NCBI RefSeq assembly: GCF_902833905.1
Contig: NZ_CADFGP010000012.1
Span: 62,001-126,000 of the forward strand
Length of the DNA stretch: 64,000 nucleotides
Direction of reading: 5' to 3'
Source of the DNA: Paraburkholderia tuberum STM678
GTDB lineage: Bacteria; Pseudomonadota; Gammaproteobacteria; Burkholderiales; Burkholderiaceae
How positions within the stretch are numbered: the stretch's first letter is position 1; each line of letters opens with the position of its first letter. A program made the position numbers and the translations under genes. Below are positions 1 to 8,561 of the stretch, piece after piece. The notes beneath the pieces are model-generated. The model did not search any database, was not told where the DNA came from, and saw only the letters and a list, made by a program, of their open reading frames with translations.

Positions 1-592
1 CGTCGTAACCGAGCCAGCCCGCCGATGTCGTATAGGCCGGATAGCCGTGCGCGAGCATTTCCTTTTCACGCTCGCCCTTGGTCTTCGCATGACGATGCAG
101 CATCGCGAGTGCTTCGTGCGGCGTGATTGCATCCGTCACGTAGCGAAAGTCGAGGCAGCGCACGAGTTCTTCCGGGCTCATGTCGACCAGCAGCTTCCAG
201 ACCGGCTTGCCGACGGATTTCGCCCACAGGTCCCACACCGCGTTGACGACCGCCGCAGTGGCAAGATGAATCGCACCTTTGTCGGGGCCGATCCAGCGCA
301 GTTGGCTATCCGAAGTAAATGCGCGCCAGAAAGCGCCCATATTCGCAGCGATATCTTCGAGCTTCTTGCCGACGATCAACGGCGTGAGTGCATTCACGGC
401 GGTCACGCAGATTTCATTGCCGCGGCCAATCGTGAACGTGAGGCCGTGGCCGGTGAGATTCGGCGTGTCGGTTTCGAGCGTGACGTAAGTGGCGGAGTAG
501 TCCGGCGCGGCATTCATCGCGTCGGAGCCGTCCAGCGAACGTGAGGTGGGGAACCGGATGTCCCGAACGGACAGCCTTGTGATCGTTGTCAT
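1..592 (-). CDS. fucD: L-fuconate dehydratase, N-terminal part (cut by window edge)
   Basis: Enolase-superfamily sugar-acid dehydratase that would convert L-fuconate to 2-keto-3-deoxy-L-fuconate in the cytosol. The visible 197 residues start MTTITRLSVRDIRFPTSRSL and continue with GSDAMN and the ETDTPNLTGHGLTFTIGRGNE stretch typical of the FucD branch of the mandelate-racemase group; the later W-x-L-x-AKSVGKPVWKLL helix closes the capping domain. The metal-binding barrel lies outside the window, so catalytic residues cannot be checked. It is divergent from a GntR regulator and a sugar ABC importer, which supports a role in L-fucose use. Family assignment is from recalled sequence; a D-galactonate-type relative is the main alternative. 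Confidence 0.85.
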   Translation of the reverse strand, partial: MTTITRLSVRDIRFPTSRSLDGSDAMNAAPDYSATYVTLETDTPNLTGHGLTFTIGRGNEICVTAVNALTPLIVGKKLEDIAANMGAFWRAFTSDSQLRWIGPDKGAIHLATAAVVNAVWDLWAKSVGKPVWKLLVDMSPEELVRCLDFRYVTDAITPHEALAMLHRHAKTKGEREKEMLAHGYPAYTTSAGWLGYD

Positions 593-716
593 CTGCGCAC
601 CCTCCGGGGCTGTGGCTCTCGGCTTGTCGTCCGCGGACGCAGACGGATCGGTTTCGTGCGCACGTTCTCTGTGCGCGCGTTCCTGCTGCGCGTACGGGTA
701 AGCCCGGAGTTGCCAG

Positions 717-747
717 ATACCAGGCATCCCTAGGTATTTCCAGGCAT
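717..747. promoter_or_regulatory. Repeat-rich stretch in the fucD-gntR intergenic region
   Basis: Between fucD and the regulator the 8-mer CCAGGCAT occurs at 720-727 and again at 740-747, exactly 20 bp (two helical turns) apart, and ATACC (717-721) faces GGTAT (733-737). This is the kind of arrangement expected of a binding site for a dimeric regulator controlling fucD. The binding protein is not known; the GntR neighbour is the obvious candidate. Confidence 0.35.
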
Positions 748-756
748 TTGTACGCG

Positions 757-794
757 TTGACAACGCGGCATTCACTTTCTAGCATGCTAGCATG
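757..794 (+). promoter_or_regulatory. Promoter and overlapping palindromic operator of the GntR gene
   Basis: A -35 box TTGACA (757-762) is followed after 17 bp by TAGCAT (780-785) as a -10 box. The -10 is embedded in overlapping perfect palindromes, CTAGCATGCTAG (779-790) and CATGCTAGCATG (783-794). A repressor bound there would block its own promoter. The arrangement also argues that translation starts downstream, at GTG 817, and not at the ATG at 784, which lies inside the -10 box. Confidence 0.55.
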
Positions 795-816
795 TCTTCT
801 CGAAATCAAGGCCTTC

Positions 817-1545
817 GTGAATTCCTCGACCGAACTTGAGAATGCCGCCGGGGACCCGTATGTCGCACTGCAAAAAGTCGGCGGCGGCGAGCGCGGCAGC
901 TTGACCGACGCGGTCGAGGCGGCGTTGCGAGACGCGATTGTTACGTTGGCGTTGGAACCCGGCATGATGATCGACAAGATGGCCGTGTGCGAACGCATGG
1001 GGGTGTCGCGCTTTCCGGTGTCATCCGCGTTGGCGAGGCTTGCGCATGCGGGTCTCGTCGAGGTTTTGCCGCAACGCGGCACGCGCGTCAAACCGATCGC
1101 GCTCGACGACATCCGCCAGCATCTGTTCATCCGCAGCGCACTGGAAGTCGAGACGGTGCGTGGGGTCGCGCTGATGCACGACAGGGCGACGCTCGACGCA
1201 TTGGCAAGCAATCTCGATCAGCAGCGCAGTCTGGCTGGAAGTGGCGAACGTCTGGCGTTTCACGCGCTCGATCTTGCTTTCCATGAAATCCTGCTCGACG
1301 CGGTGAAGCTGCCGCGCGTGAAGGAGATCGTCGCGGTGTCGCGCAATGCGCTGGACCGCGCGAGACAATTGCTCGCGAGTCCAGAACGGCTCACGCATAC
1401 GCTGGAAGAGCACGAGAGCATCTTCAAGGCCCTTTGCGCCGGCGACGGCGATGCGGCCGCGAAAGCGATGCACGATCATCTCGACCAGGTCGTCGCCGAA
1501 TTGCACCGGTCCGCAAAAGAGCGGCCCGACCTGTTCGCGCCTTGA
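817..1545 (+). CDS. GntR/FadR-family transcriptional regulator (FCD domain)
   Basis: Probable 242-residue DNA-binding repressor. The N-terminal winged helix includes L-T-D-A-V-E-A-A-L-R-D-A-I and the VCERMGVSRFPVSSALARL recognition segment, followed by V-L-P-Q-R-G-T-R-V. The C-terminal helical FCD domain shows H-A-L-D-L-A-F-H-E-I-L and the late H-D-H-L-D-Q-V, the usual metal/ligand residues. I chose GTG 817, preceded by AAGG, because the promoter and palindrome lie immediately upstream; ATG 784 is possible but falls in the -10. It precedes the importer by 91 bp and is divergent from fucD, so it probably senses a fucose-pathway acid and controls both directions. Confidence 0.8.
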   Translation: MNSSTELENAAGDPYVALQKVGGGERGSLTDAVEAALRDAIVTLALEPGMMIDKMAVCERMGVSRFPVSSALARLAHAGLVEVLPQRGTRVKPIALDDIRQHLFIRSALEVETVRGVALMHDRATLDALASNLDQQRSLAGSGERLAFHALDLAFHEILLDAVKLPRVKEIVAVSRNALDRARQLLASPERLTHTLEEHESIFKALCAGDGDAAAKAMHDHLDQVVAELHRSAKERPDLFAP

Positions 1546-1636
1546 ATGAAAGCTGGAATGAAAGCCGTTGTTCAAGCCGTAAAAAGCTCCACCGTAAAAA
1601 CGTTGGTGATATAGGCAGCCGTCGACAGACCCGCAC

Positions 1637-3154
1637 ATGAACCCACTCATTTCCGTCAACAATCTTTGCAAGAGCTTTCCGGGCGTAAGAGCGCTTCATG
1701 ACGTCCGGTTCGAACTCATGGCCGGCGAGGTCCATGCGCTGATGGGCGAGAACGGCGCGGGCAAGTCGACGCTGATGAAAATTCTTGCCGGCGTCTATAC
1801 GCGCGATTCCGGCGAAATTCTCTTCGACGGCAAGCCCGTCGATTTTCAAGGTCCGCGCGACGCCCAAGCTGTCGGCATCGGCATCATTCATCAGGAACTG
1901 CAACTGATGAATCATCTGAGCATCGCGCAGAACATCTTTATCGGCCGTGAGCCGCGCAAGGGTCTGGGTCTGTTCCTCGACGAAGACAAACTGAATGCGC
2001 AGGCAAGCGAGATCCTCGCCCGCATGCACGTGAAACTCGATCCGCGCACGATGGTCGGCACGCTGACCGTCGCGAGTCAGCAGATGGTCGAGATCGCGAA
2101 AGCACTGTCTTTCGATTCGCGCGTGCTGATCATGGACGAACCCACGTCCGCGCTCAACGATGCCGAGATCGCCGAGCTGTTCCGGATCATCCGTCAATTG
2201 AGAGAGCGCGGCGTCGGCGTCGTCTATATCTCGCACAAGATGGACGAGTTGAAGCAGATCACCGATCGCGTGACCGTGATGCGCGACGGCGAGTATGTGG
2301 CCACCGTGCCGACCGAGGGCACCGCCGTCGAGACGATCATCGGCATGATGGTCGGACGCACGCTGGGCGACGTGACGCCGGTCGAGAGCGCGCCGGTGAA
2401 AGGCGAACTCGCGCTCGAAGTGAGAAATCTCGTCGCAGGTCCGCTCGTGCGCGACGTCAGTTTCGAATTGCGCAAGGGCGAAATACTCGGTTTCGCAGGC
2501 TTGATGGGCGCGGGCCGCACGGAGGTCGCGCGCGCGGTGTTCGGCGCCGATCCGGTCGAATCGGGCGAGATACTCGTGAAAGGCGTGAAGGCGTCGATCA
2601 AGAGGCCCAGTGATGCGGTCAAGCGCGGCATCGGCTACCTGTCCGAAGATCGCAAGCGCTTCGGTCTCGCTACGGGAATGGATGTCGAATCGAACATCGT
2701 GATGGCCGATCTCGGCAAGTTCCTGTCAATCAATATGTTTCTGCGCCGCGGGCAGATTCGCAAAAGAGCGCAGCACTTCATCAAGCTGCTTGCGATTCGC
2801 ACGCCTTCGGCGACGCAGCAGGTGAGGCTCCTGTCGGGCGGCAATCAACAGAAGATCGTGATCGCGAAATGGCTCGAGCGCGATTGCGACGTACTGTTCT
2901 TCGATGAACCGACGCGCGGCATCGACGTCGGCGCGAAAAGCGAAATCTACAAGCTGCTGCGCTCGCTGGCGGCGCAAGGCAAGGCGATCGTGATGATCTC
3001 CTCCGAGCTGCCGGAAGTTCTGCGCATGAGCGACCGCATCGTCGTGATGTGCGAAGGCCGCATTACCGGCGAGCTGTCCGCCAGCGAAGCGACGCAGGAG
3101 CGCATCATGCATCTCGCGACGCTGCGCGAAACCCTGAAAACGGTACAAGCCTGA
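1637..3154 (+). CDS. Sugar ABC importer, duplicated ATPase (RbsA/AraG type)
   Basis: A 505-residue ATP-binding subunit with two fused nucleotide-binding domains, as in ribose, arabinose and xylose importers. Domain 1 has the Walker [10 protein letters not shown], the degenerate signature L-T-V-A-S-Q-Q-M and the Walker B region [11 protein letters not shown]. Domain 2 has a degenerate A site ([10 protein letters not shown]), signature L-L-S-G-G-N-Q-Q-K and [12 protein letters not shown]. Only the first site is expected to be fully canonical, as usual for this family. It is followed after 13 bp by the permease and then the binding protein. The context with fuconate dehydratase suggests L-fucose or a similar deoxy/aldose sugar; the sequence itself does not fix the substrate. 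Confidence 0.9.
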   Translation: MNPLISVNNLCKSFPGVRALHDVRFELMAGEVHALMGENGAGKSTLMKILAGVYTRDSGEILFDGKPVDFQGPRDAQAVGIGIIHQELQLMNHLSIAQNIFIGREPRKGLGLFLDEDKLNAQASEILARMHVKLDPRTMVGTLTVASQQMVEIAKALSFDSRVLIMDEPTSALNDAEIAELFRIIRQLRERGVGVVYISHKMDELKQITDRVTVMRDGEYVATVPTEGTAVETIIGMMVGRTLGDVTPVESAPVKGELALEVRNLVAGPLVRDVSFELRKGEILGFAGLMGAGRTEVARAVFGADPVESGEILVKGVKASIKRPSDAVKRGIGYLSEDRKRFGLATGMDVESNIVMADLGKFLSINMFLRRGQIRKRAQHFIKLLAIRTPSATQQVRLLSGGNQQKIVIAKWLERDCDVLFFDEPTRGIDVGAKSEIYKLLRSLAAQGKAIVMISSELPEVLRMSDRIVVMCEGRITGELSASEATQERIMHLATLRETLKTVQA

Positions 3155-3167
3155 AGAGGTCTACGAC

Positions 3168-4196
3168 ATGACATTGCGAACGGATACCGCGGCGCTGGAC
3201 AACGAAAGGCGCACTTCCGGGCTGAAAGGCCGAATTTTCGCGCCGACCGCCGTGCAAAAGATGCTCGCGTTCGCGAGCCTTATCCTGTTGCTGGTGTTCT
3301 TCAGCTTCGCATCGCCGGCCTTCATGCAGATTGACAACATTCTCGGCATTTTTCAGGCGACAGCTGTGAACGGCGTGCTGGCGATTGCCGCCACGTTCGT
3401 GATCATTACGGGCGGCATCGATCTGTCGGTCGGTACGTTGATGACATTTACCGCCGTGATTTGCGGAGTATTTCTCACATACTGGCATCTGCCGATGTGG
3501 ACGGGCGTGCTCGCGGCACTCGCGACCGGCGCGGTGTGCGGCACGGTATCGGGTACGCTGACCGCCAAAATGAAGATCCCGCCATTCATCGCGACGCTCG
3601 GCATGATGATGCTGCTCAAAGGTCTTTCGCTCGTCGTGTCGGCGGACAAGCCGATCTATTTCACCGATACCGAGAACTTCTACCGTATTTCCCAGGATTC
3701 GCTGATCGGCTATTTCCTGCCGGGCGTGCCGATTCCGAATGCGGTACTGATCCTGTTCTTTCTCGCGATCGTCAGTTCTATTACGCTCAATCGCACCGCG
3801 CTCGGCCGCTATACGTTCGCACTCGGCAGCAATGAGGAAGCGGTGCGGCTCTCGGGCGTCAATGTCGATCGCTGGAAGATCGCGATTTACGGCGTGGGCG
3901 GCGCTATCTGCGGCATCGCGGGTCTGCTGATCGCGTCGCGGCTCAATTCGGCGCAGCCGGCGCTCGGTCAAGGCTACGAGCTCGATGCGATCGCGGCGGT
4001 CGTGATCGGCGGCACGTCGTTGAGCGGCGGTTCGGGAACGATACTCGGCACCATCATCGGCGCTTTCATCATGAGCGTGCTGACCAACGGACTGCGCATC
4101 ATGTCGGTCGCGCAGGAGTGGCAGATCGTCGTGACCGGTTTGATCATCATTCTGGCGGTGTATGCGGACATCCTGCGGCGCAGCCGGAGAAGTTGA
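3168..4196 (+). CDS. Sugar ABC importer, membrane permease (RbsC type)
   Basis: A 342-residue inner-membrane protein of the branched-chain/ribose permease family, with about eight to ten hydrophobic segments from residue 25 onward. Diagnostic stretches are ITGGIDLSVG near residue 80, the cytoplasmic loop G-S-N-E-E-A-V-R-L-S-G-V-N, which contacts the ATPase, and A-V-V-I-G-G-T-S-L-S-G-G near the end. The ORF starts 13 bp after the ATPase stop and both are read on the plus strand, so the two are almost certainly cotranscribed. It forms the translocation channel for the sugar delivered by the binding protein encoded next. Confidence 0.9.
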   Translation: MTLRTDTAALDNERRTSGLKGRIFAPTAVQKMLAFASLILLLVFFSFASPAFMQIDNILGIFQATAVNGVLAIAATFVIITGGIDLSVGTLMTFTAVICGVFLTYWHLPMWTGVLAALATGAVCGTVSGTLTAKMKIPPFIATLGMMMLLKGLSLVVSADKPIYFTDTENFYRISQDSLIGYFLPGVPIPNAVLILFFLAIVSSITLNRTALGRYTFALGSNEEAVRLSGVNVDRWKIAIYGVGGAICGIAGLLIASRLNSAQPALGQGYELDAIAAVVIGGTSLSGGSGTILGTIIGAFIMSVLTNGLRIMSVAQEWQIVVTGLIIILAVYADILRRSRRS

Positions 4197-4315
4197 CGCA
4201 GGAGCAAGGAAGCAGCAAATAAGCAGGGAACGCAGGAGCAGGAGAGAGAGGGCACGTGAAGGCTCCCTCGAAAGCTCGATAGCGGCTTGATAGCCCAACC
4301 ATTGGAGGAGGCCCC

Positions 4316-5257
4316 ATGTTGAAGAGAAGACTGATCGGTATCGTGGTCGGTGTCGGTGCGCTCGTCGGCGGAAGTAGTCTCGCGTACGCGGACGAGCCGT
4401 ATATTCCGCTTATTTCGAAAGGCTTCCAGCATCAGTTCTGGCAAGCCGTCAAATCGGGCGCCGAGCAGTCCGCGAAAGCGAACAACGTCAGGATCACGTT
4501 CGAGGGACCGGAAACGGAAGCGATGGTCGATAAGCAGATCGACATGCTGTCGGCCGCGCTCGCGAAGAAGCCGCAGGCGCTCGGCATCGCGGCGCTCGAC
4601 AGTAAGGCGGCCATCCCCTTGCTCAAGCGCGCCCAGAACGAAAAGATTCCGGTGATTGCATTCGACTCGGGCGTCGACAGCGATATTCCGTTGACGACCT
4701 GCTCGACGGACAACGTCGCCGCCGCCGCGCTCGCCGCCGACAAGATGGCCGCGCTGATCGGCAATTCCGGCGAAGTCGGCGTGATCGTGCATGACCAGAC
4801 GAGCCGCACCGGTGTCGATCGCCGCGACGGTTTCGTCAATCAGATCAAGTCGAAGCATCCGAACATCAAGATCGTGTCCGTGCAATACGGCGCCGGCGAT
4901 CACCTGAAGTCCGCGGAAATCGCCAAGACCATGATCCAGGCGAATCCGAACCTGAAGGGTATCTTCGGTGCAAACGAAGGTTCCGCGGAAGGCGCGGCGA
5001 TCGGCGTCAAGGAATCGGGCAAGAAACTCGTGCTGATCGGCTTCGACTCCGGCAAGGAGCAGAAGGAGAACATCATGTCGGGCTTGATGGCCGGCGCGAT
5101 TACGCAGAATCCGGTCGGTATCGGCAAATGCACGGTCGACTCGGCGGTCAAGGCGCTGCACGGCGAGAAGCTGCCGAAGAAGATCGACACCGGTTTTTAC
5201 TGGTACGACAAGACCAACATGAACGATCCGAAGATCGCAGCCGTGCTGTACGACTAA
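4316..5257 (+). CDS. Periplasmic sugar-binding protein of the ABC importer (RbsB type)
   Basis: A 313-residue secreted receptor with a signal peptide ending ...GGSSLAYA|DEPYIP. The mature part is a type I periplasmic fold: the Q-H-Q-F-W segment near the N terminus, V-I-A-F-D-S-G-V-D-S in the middle, G-I-F-G-A-N-E-G-S-A-E and L-I-G-F-D-S-G-K-E-Q in the second lobe. A strong GGAGGAGG ribosome site precedes ATG 4316. The 119-bp gap after the permease is strikingly purine-rich, with GCAGGAGCA occurring twice. Last gene before a terminator. The ligand is inferred only from the neighbouring fuconate dehydratase. Confidence 0.9.
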   Translation: MLKRRLIGIVVGVGALVGGSSLAYADEPYIPLISKGFQHQFWQAVKSGAEQSAKANNVRITFEGPETEAMVDKQIDMLSAALAKKPQALGIAALDSKAAIPLLKRAQNEKIPVIAFDSGVDSDIPLTTCSTDNVAAAALAADKMAALIGNSGEVGVIVHDQTSRTGVDRRDGFVNQIKSKHPNIKIVSVQYGAGDHLKSAEIAKTMIQANPNLKGIFGANEGSAEGAAIGVKESGKKLVLIGFDSGKEQKENIMSGLMAGAITQNPVGIGKCTVDSAVKALHGEKLPKKIDTGFYWYDKTNMNDPKIAAVLYD

Positions 5258-5305
5258 GCGAGGCCGGCGATCGCGACTCGGCAAGCCGAGGCTGCGGCAA
5301 TCCTC

Positions 5306-5338
5306 AAAGAGGGAGAGCCACGATCTTCCTCTTTTTTT
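5306..5338 (+). terminator. Rho-independent terminator of the sugar importer operon
   Basis: AAAGAGG (5306-5312) pairs with CCTCTTT (5328-5334) and runs into a T tract. It lies about 50 bp after the binding-protein stop codon. Confidence 0.7.
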
Positions 5339-5549
5339 ATTGCCGTTCCGCAACTTCGGAATCGCGCTATATCGAGCGGTCCGTTGCGCCGCAACAACAT
5401 GTAATCCGAACGCTCGTACTCCGTCGAGCAAGTCGTGATTCGCGCTCATGCAGTGCTTTTGATCCACGGCTGCCGGTCATTTCACGCCATTGCATGCATT
5501 AATCTGATACTTTATGTTTATGTAATCGCTGCACGAGCCGTCCATTCGC

Positions 5550-7538
5550 ATGCCGATTCGGACCCACCCACCGTCGAATGCGCAGGTCATGGCTTTTACC
5601 GAACCAAGGTCTCCATTTTCCAGGTGGGTCGTATCCTCGGCCCAGAACCTGAGTCCGGACAACCGGCAGATTCTGCTTGCCAACCTGTTCACGCGAACCG
5701 CATCGATCGTTTTCGCGTCGATTTGCGAAATCAGCGTATGCGCAACCGCGTATTATCTTTATCCGATTCCTCTATATGCCGCGTGGGGTATTGCGGTCGT
5801 CGCATTGCTGATCGCGCGGCTCACGCTGATCTGGCTATGCCGCACGCGGGCAGCCCTTGGGCTGCCCACGCCGACTTCCGCGTTTATTTTCGCGAGTCTG
5901 TTGTGGAGCGCGTTATTCGGGTTTGGCACATTCCTGTGCAATATCAGCGGAAGTCCCACGCTTTTTCTGCTTGGAAACGTCTGTGCGGTCGGTGTGATCG
6001 GCGGATTGTCCGGACGCAATGCGGGCACGCCGCGGCTTGCGTTATTGCAGATCGTTTTTATTCTCGGCTTTCTGAGTGTCGGCGCGGCGATGTCGCCGGG
6101 CAATGGCAAGCTCGTGCTGCTATTTCAGGCTCCGTTTTGCGCGGCCGGCTTCTTCACGGTCGCGCTGCGCAGTAATCGCGACACCGTTGCGTTGCTGCTC
6201 GCGCGGGAAAACAGTCATCGCCTCGCGCGCCAGGATAGCCTGACCGGTTTGCCGAATCGCGCGCGTATCAACGAGCTGCTGATCGAACGCACCGGCGAGA
6301 GTTCGACGCGGCAGGGCGAGGCGTTCGCGGTGCTGCTGATCGACCTCGACGGCTTCAAGGCGATCAACGACAGTCTCGGTCATGCCGCCGGCGACCAGAT
6401 TCTGCAGGAAGCGGCCTCCCGTTTGCGCGATCTGCTGCCGAGCGGCGACCACGTTGGCCGCCTGGCGGGCGACGAGTTCGTCGCGATCTCGGACGACGCC
6501 GGGCAGCTTCGCGACGTGCGCGTGCTGGCCGATCGCATCGTCAGAACGCTGGCGCGGCCGTTCGTGTTGAGCGAAGCGCTCGTGCATATCGGCGCGAGCG
6601 TCGGCATCGCGCTCTATCCCGAACATGCGAAAACGGGTCCGCAATTGCTGATCTGCGCGGACCGCGCGTTGTACGGCGTCAAGCGCAGCGGCAAAAGCGC
6701 GTTCGCGATTTTCGATGCCGAGAAGCACGTATCCGACGAAAGCCTGAGCCTGCTGCGCAGCGACCTCGAAGGCGCGCTGAAGTCGTTCAATGGTTTGCGC
6801 ATGGAGTATCAGCCGATCATCGATCTGCATACCGGCGCGGTAGCGGGCCGCGAGGCGCTGATTCGCTGGGCCCATCCGACGCGCGGCGAGTTGTCGCCGT
6901 CCGCGTTCATTCCGACCGCCGAGCGCACCGGCCTGGTCCTCGCGTTGGGTGAATGGGTGCTGCTGCAATCGTGCATGGCGGCGTCGGCGTGGCGCGACAA
7001 GGTGATCGTCGCGGTCAATGTATCGCCGGTGCAATTGCGCGAGGAATCGTTCGCATCGACGGTGACGGCAATACTTCGGAAAACGAGGCTGCCGCCGACG
7101 CGGCTCAACCTCGAGGTCACGGAAACGGCACTGCTGAACGACGACGAAGTGACTCGCCGCAATATCACCAGATTGCGCGCATTGGGTATCGGGCTGGCGC
7201 TCGACGACTTCGGCACCGGCTTTTCGACGATGTCCACGCTCGTGCGCTTCTCGTTCGACAAGCTGAAGATCGACAGTTCGTTCGTCCGCGAGTCCGTGCA
7301 TCGGCGCGAATCGGCGGCCGTGGTGCGCGGCATCGTCGCGCTGGCGCGCGAGATCGGCATGCCGACCACGGCCGAGGGCATCGAAACCCAGGAGCAGCTC
7401 AATTTCGTGCGCGTATGCGGTTGCACGCATGCGCAGGGTTATCTGCTCGGCAAGCCGATGTGCAACGAAGAAATCGAGCAGTGCGAAGCGGTGCTCGACG
7501 CGCGTGTCGCCGACAAGGCCGCGCCTGCGGACTTTTGA
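5550..7538 (+). CDS. Membrane-anchored GGDEF-EAL cyclic-di-GMP protein
   Basis: A 662-residue signalling protein. The first ~210 residues hold six or so hydrophobic helices, a membrane sensor without a recognised ligand motif. The GGDEF domain (about 225-390) has the D-S-L-T-G-L-P-N-R start and an RLAGDEF signature, so the first glycine is alanine; AGDEF variants can still be cyclases. The EAL domain (about 405-650) keeps G-R-E-A-L-I-R-W, V-N-V-S, E-V-T-E-T-A, L-D-D-F-G-T-G, K-I-D and A-E-G-I-E-T, all residues needed for phosphodiesterase activity. It therefore probably makes and/or degrades c-di-GMP. Start 5550 lacks a good ribosome site; ATG 5589 is an alternative. Confidence 0.9.
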   Translation: MPIRTHPPSNAQVMAFTEPRSPFSRWVVSSAQNLSPDNRQILLANLFTRTASIVFASICEISVCATAYYLYPIPLYAAWGIAVVALLIARLTLIWLCRTRAALGLPTPTSAFIFASLLWSALFGFGTFLCNISGSPTLFLLGNVCAVGVIGGLSGRNAGTPRLALLQIVFILGFLSVGAAMSPGNGKLVLLFQAPFCAAGFFTVALRSNRDTVALLLARENSHRLARQDSLTGLPNRARINELLIERTGESSTRQGEAFAVLLIDLDGFKAINDSLGHAAGDQILQEAASRLRDLLPSGDHVGRLAGDEFVAISDDAGQLRDVRVLADRIVRTLARPFVLSEALVHIGASVGIALYPEHAKTGPQLLICADRALYGVKRSGKSAFAIFDAEKHVSDESLSLLRSDLEGALKSFNGLRMEYQPIIDLHTGAVAGREALIRWAHPTRGELSPSAFIPTAERTGLVLALGEWVLLQSCMAASAWRDKVIVAVNVSPVQLREESFASTVTAILRKTRLPPTRLNLEVTETALLNDDEVTRRNITRLRALGIGLALDDFGTGFSTMSTLVRFSFDKLKIDSSFVRESVHRRESAAVVRGIVALAREIGMPTTAEGIETQEQLNFVRVCGCTHAQGYLLGKPMCNEEIEQCEAVLDARVADKAAPADF

Positions 7539-7567
7539 TATCCGTTACCGATGCGATCGAGGTCGTG

Positions 7568-7990
7568 ATGTCGTCTCCCTTGCAATTTCAACTGCGAATC
7601 ACCGCGTCGATGGAACTTGCCAACTCGCTGCGCGCGGACCCTTCGTGCGCCGCGCATCCAGCGCTACGTGCCATTTTGCAAACGCATCACGCAACGCTCA
7701 AATGCCAGTTCGATGCATTCGCCGACTACGTGAGCGAAGCGCAGAAAATGGGCATCGGGAACTACCCGCTTTATCAATGGACACGGCAAACCATCGAGAA
7801 CCCGGAGAAGAAAGCGAAGTACCTGCAGTCGTTCACGCTCCACGTGAATGGCGACGAAGTGTATGACAAGGACGTCGCCGATGCCCTCGAGGCCGGCTTG
7901 TCGAAGCTGATCGAGGCGAACGGTATTCTTCGCGTTTCGAGGTACGACACGAATCCCGCGAACAATCCGCAGCCGCCCGCCCGCGTGTGA
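7568..7990 (+). CDS. Hypothetical 140-residue protein
   Basis: Starts MSSPLQFQLRITASMELANS with GAGG just upstream and lies 29 bp after the GGDEF-EAL gene, possibly in the same transcript. It is soluble, has no signal peptide or membrane segment, and shows a Q-F-D-A-F-A-D-Y-V-S-E-A-Q-K helix and a basic/proline-rich tail. I do not recognise a family. Codon usage matches the neighbours, which supports a real gene. Confidence 0.6.
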   Translation: MSSPLQFQLRITASMELANSLRADPSCAAHPALRAILQTHHATLKCQFDAFADYVSEAQKMGIGNYPLYQWTRQTIENPEKKAKYLQSFTLHVNGDEVYDKDVADALEAGLSKLIEANGILRVSRYDTNPANNPQPPARV

Positions 7991-8105
7991 GGCAGCCGCT
8001 TAAATTTCAGTCCGAAAGCTTCATGGTCAAGCGGTTTAACATTTGAGGACATGCCGCGAAGTTCGTGAGACGATGCAATTTCACTTATTTTTGTTGGAGT
8101 GCGAC

Positions 8106-8330
8106 ATGGGACTTCTGGACGAAGTGGGCAAGATTGCCGGTGCGGTTGCCGCCGTTGAAGCCGCGGAGAAAGTCGATCCACAAGCGGGTCTGCTGACCAA
8201 AGGCGTGGCCGCTATCGCCGGTTTCGAAGGCGCTGGAAAGCTGGAATCGCTGGTGGAAAAGAAAGAAGAAGAGAAGCAGGACGACGCCGACAACGCTCAG
8301 GCCGCGGACGATACAAGTTCCCAGACCTGA
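8106..8330 (+). CDS. Small acidic hypothetical protein
   Basis: A 74-residue protein starting MGLLDEVGKIAGAVAAVEAA, with GGAG seven bases upstream of ATG 8106. The first half is an amphipathic, alanine-rich helix region; the second half is a charged K/E/D-rich tail (ESLVEKKEEEKQDDADN). No family recognised. It is followed by a clear terminator, so it is probably a separate unit. Confidence 0.6.
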   Translation: MGLLDEVGKIAGAVAAVEAAEKVDPQAGLLTKGVAAIAGFEGAGKLESLVEKKEEEKQDDADNAQAADDTSSQT

Positions 8331-8344
8331 ACGGACGTCAAGCG

Positions 8345-8400
8345 GATTGCCGGTTGCATGCGCGCGATCGAATCACGCGCTGCACCGGCAATCTGTTTTT
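8345..8400 (+). terminator. Rho-independent terminator after the 74-residue gene
   Basis: GATTGCCGGT (8345-8354) pairs with ACCGGCAATC (8384-8393), with further pairing inside (GCGCG/CGCGC), followed by TGTTTTT. Confidence 0.75.
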
Positions 8401-8561
8401 ATAGACCTTTCGATATCGAACCCTCCTTCCGCTATTCGCCCGATCTTTCATCGGGCTGTCATCGCCGTCCGGCTACGATCGTCCGTCGCTTTCCGTCCGC
8501 GCTCGCCCCGCGGGGCGTTGTTTTGCGCTGGCATTCTTCCACCTGAACAACCATACCGGAC

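Noticed and set aside
5550..5588. Later start (ATG 5589) for the GGDEF-EAL gene
   Set aside because: Neither start has a convincing ribosome site. I kept the longer form; the difference is 13 residues.
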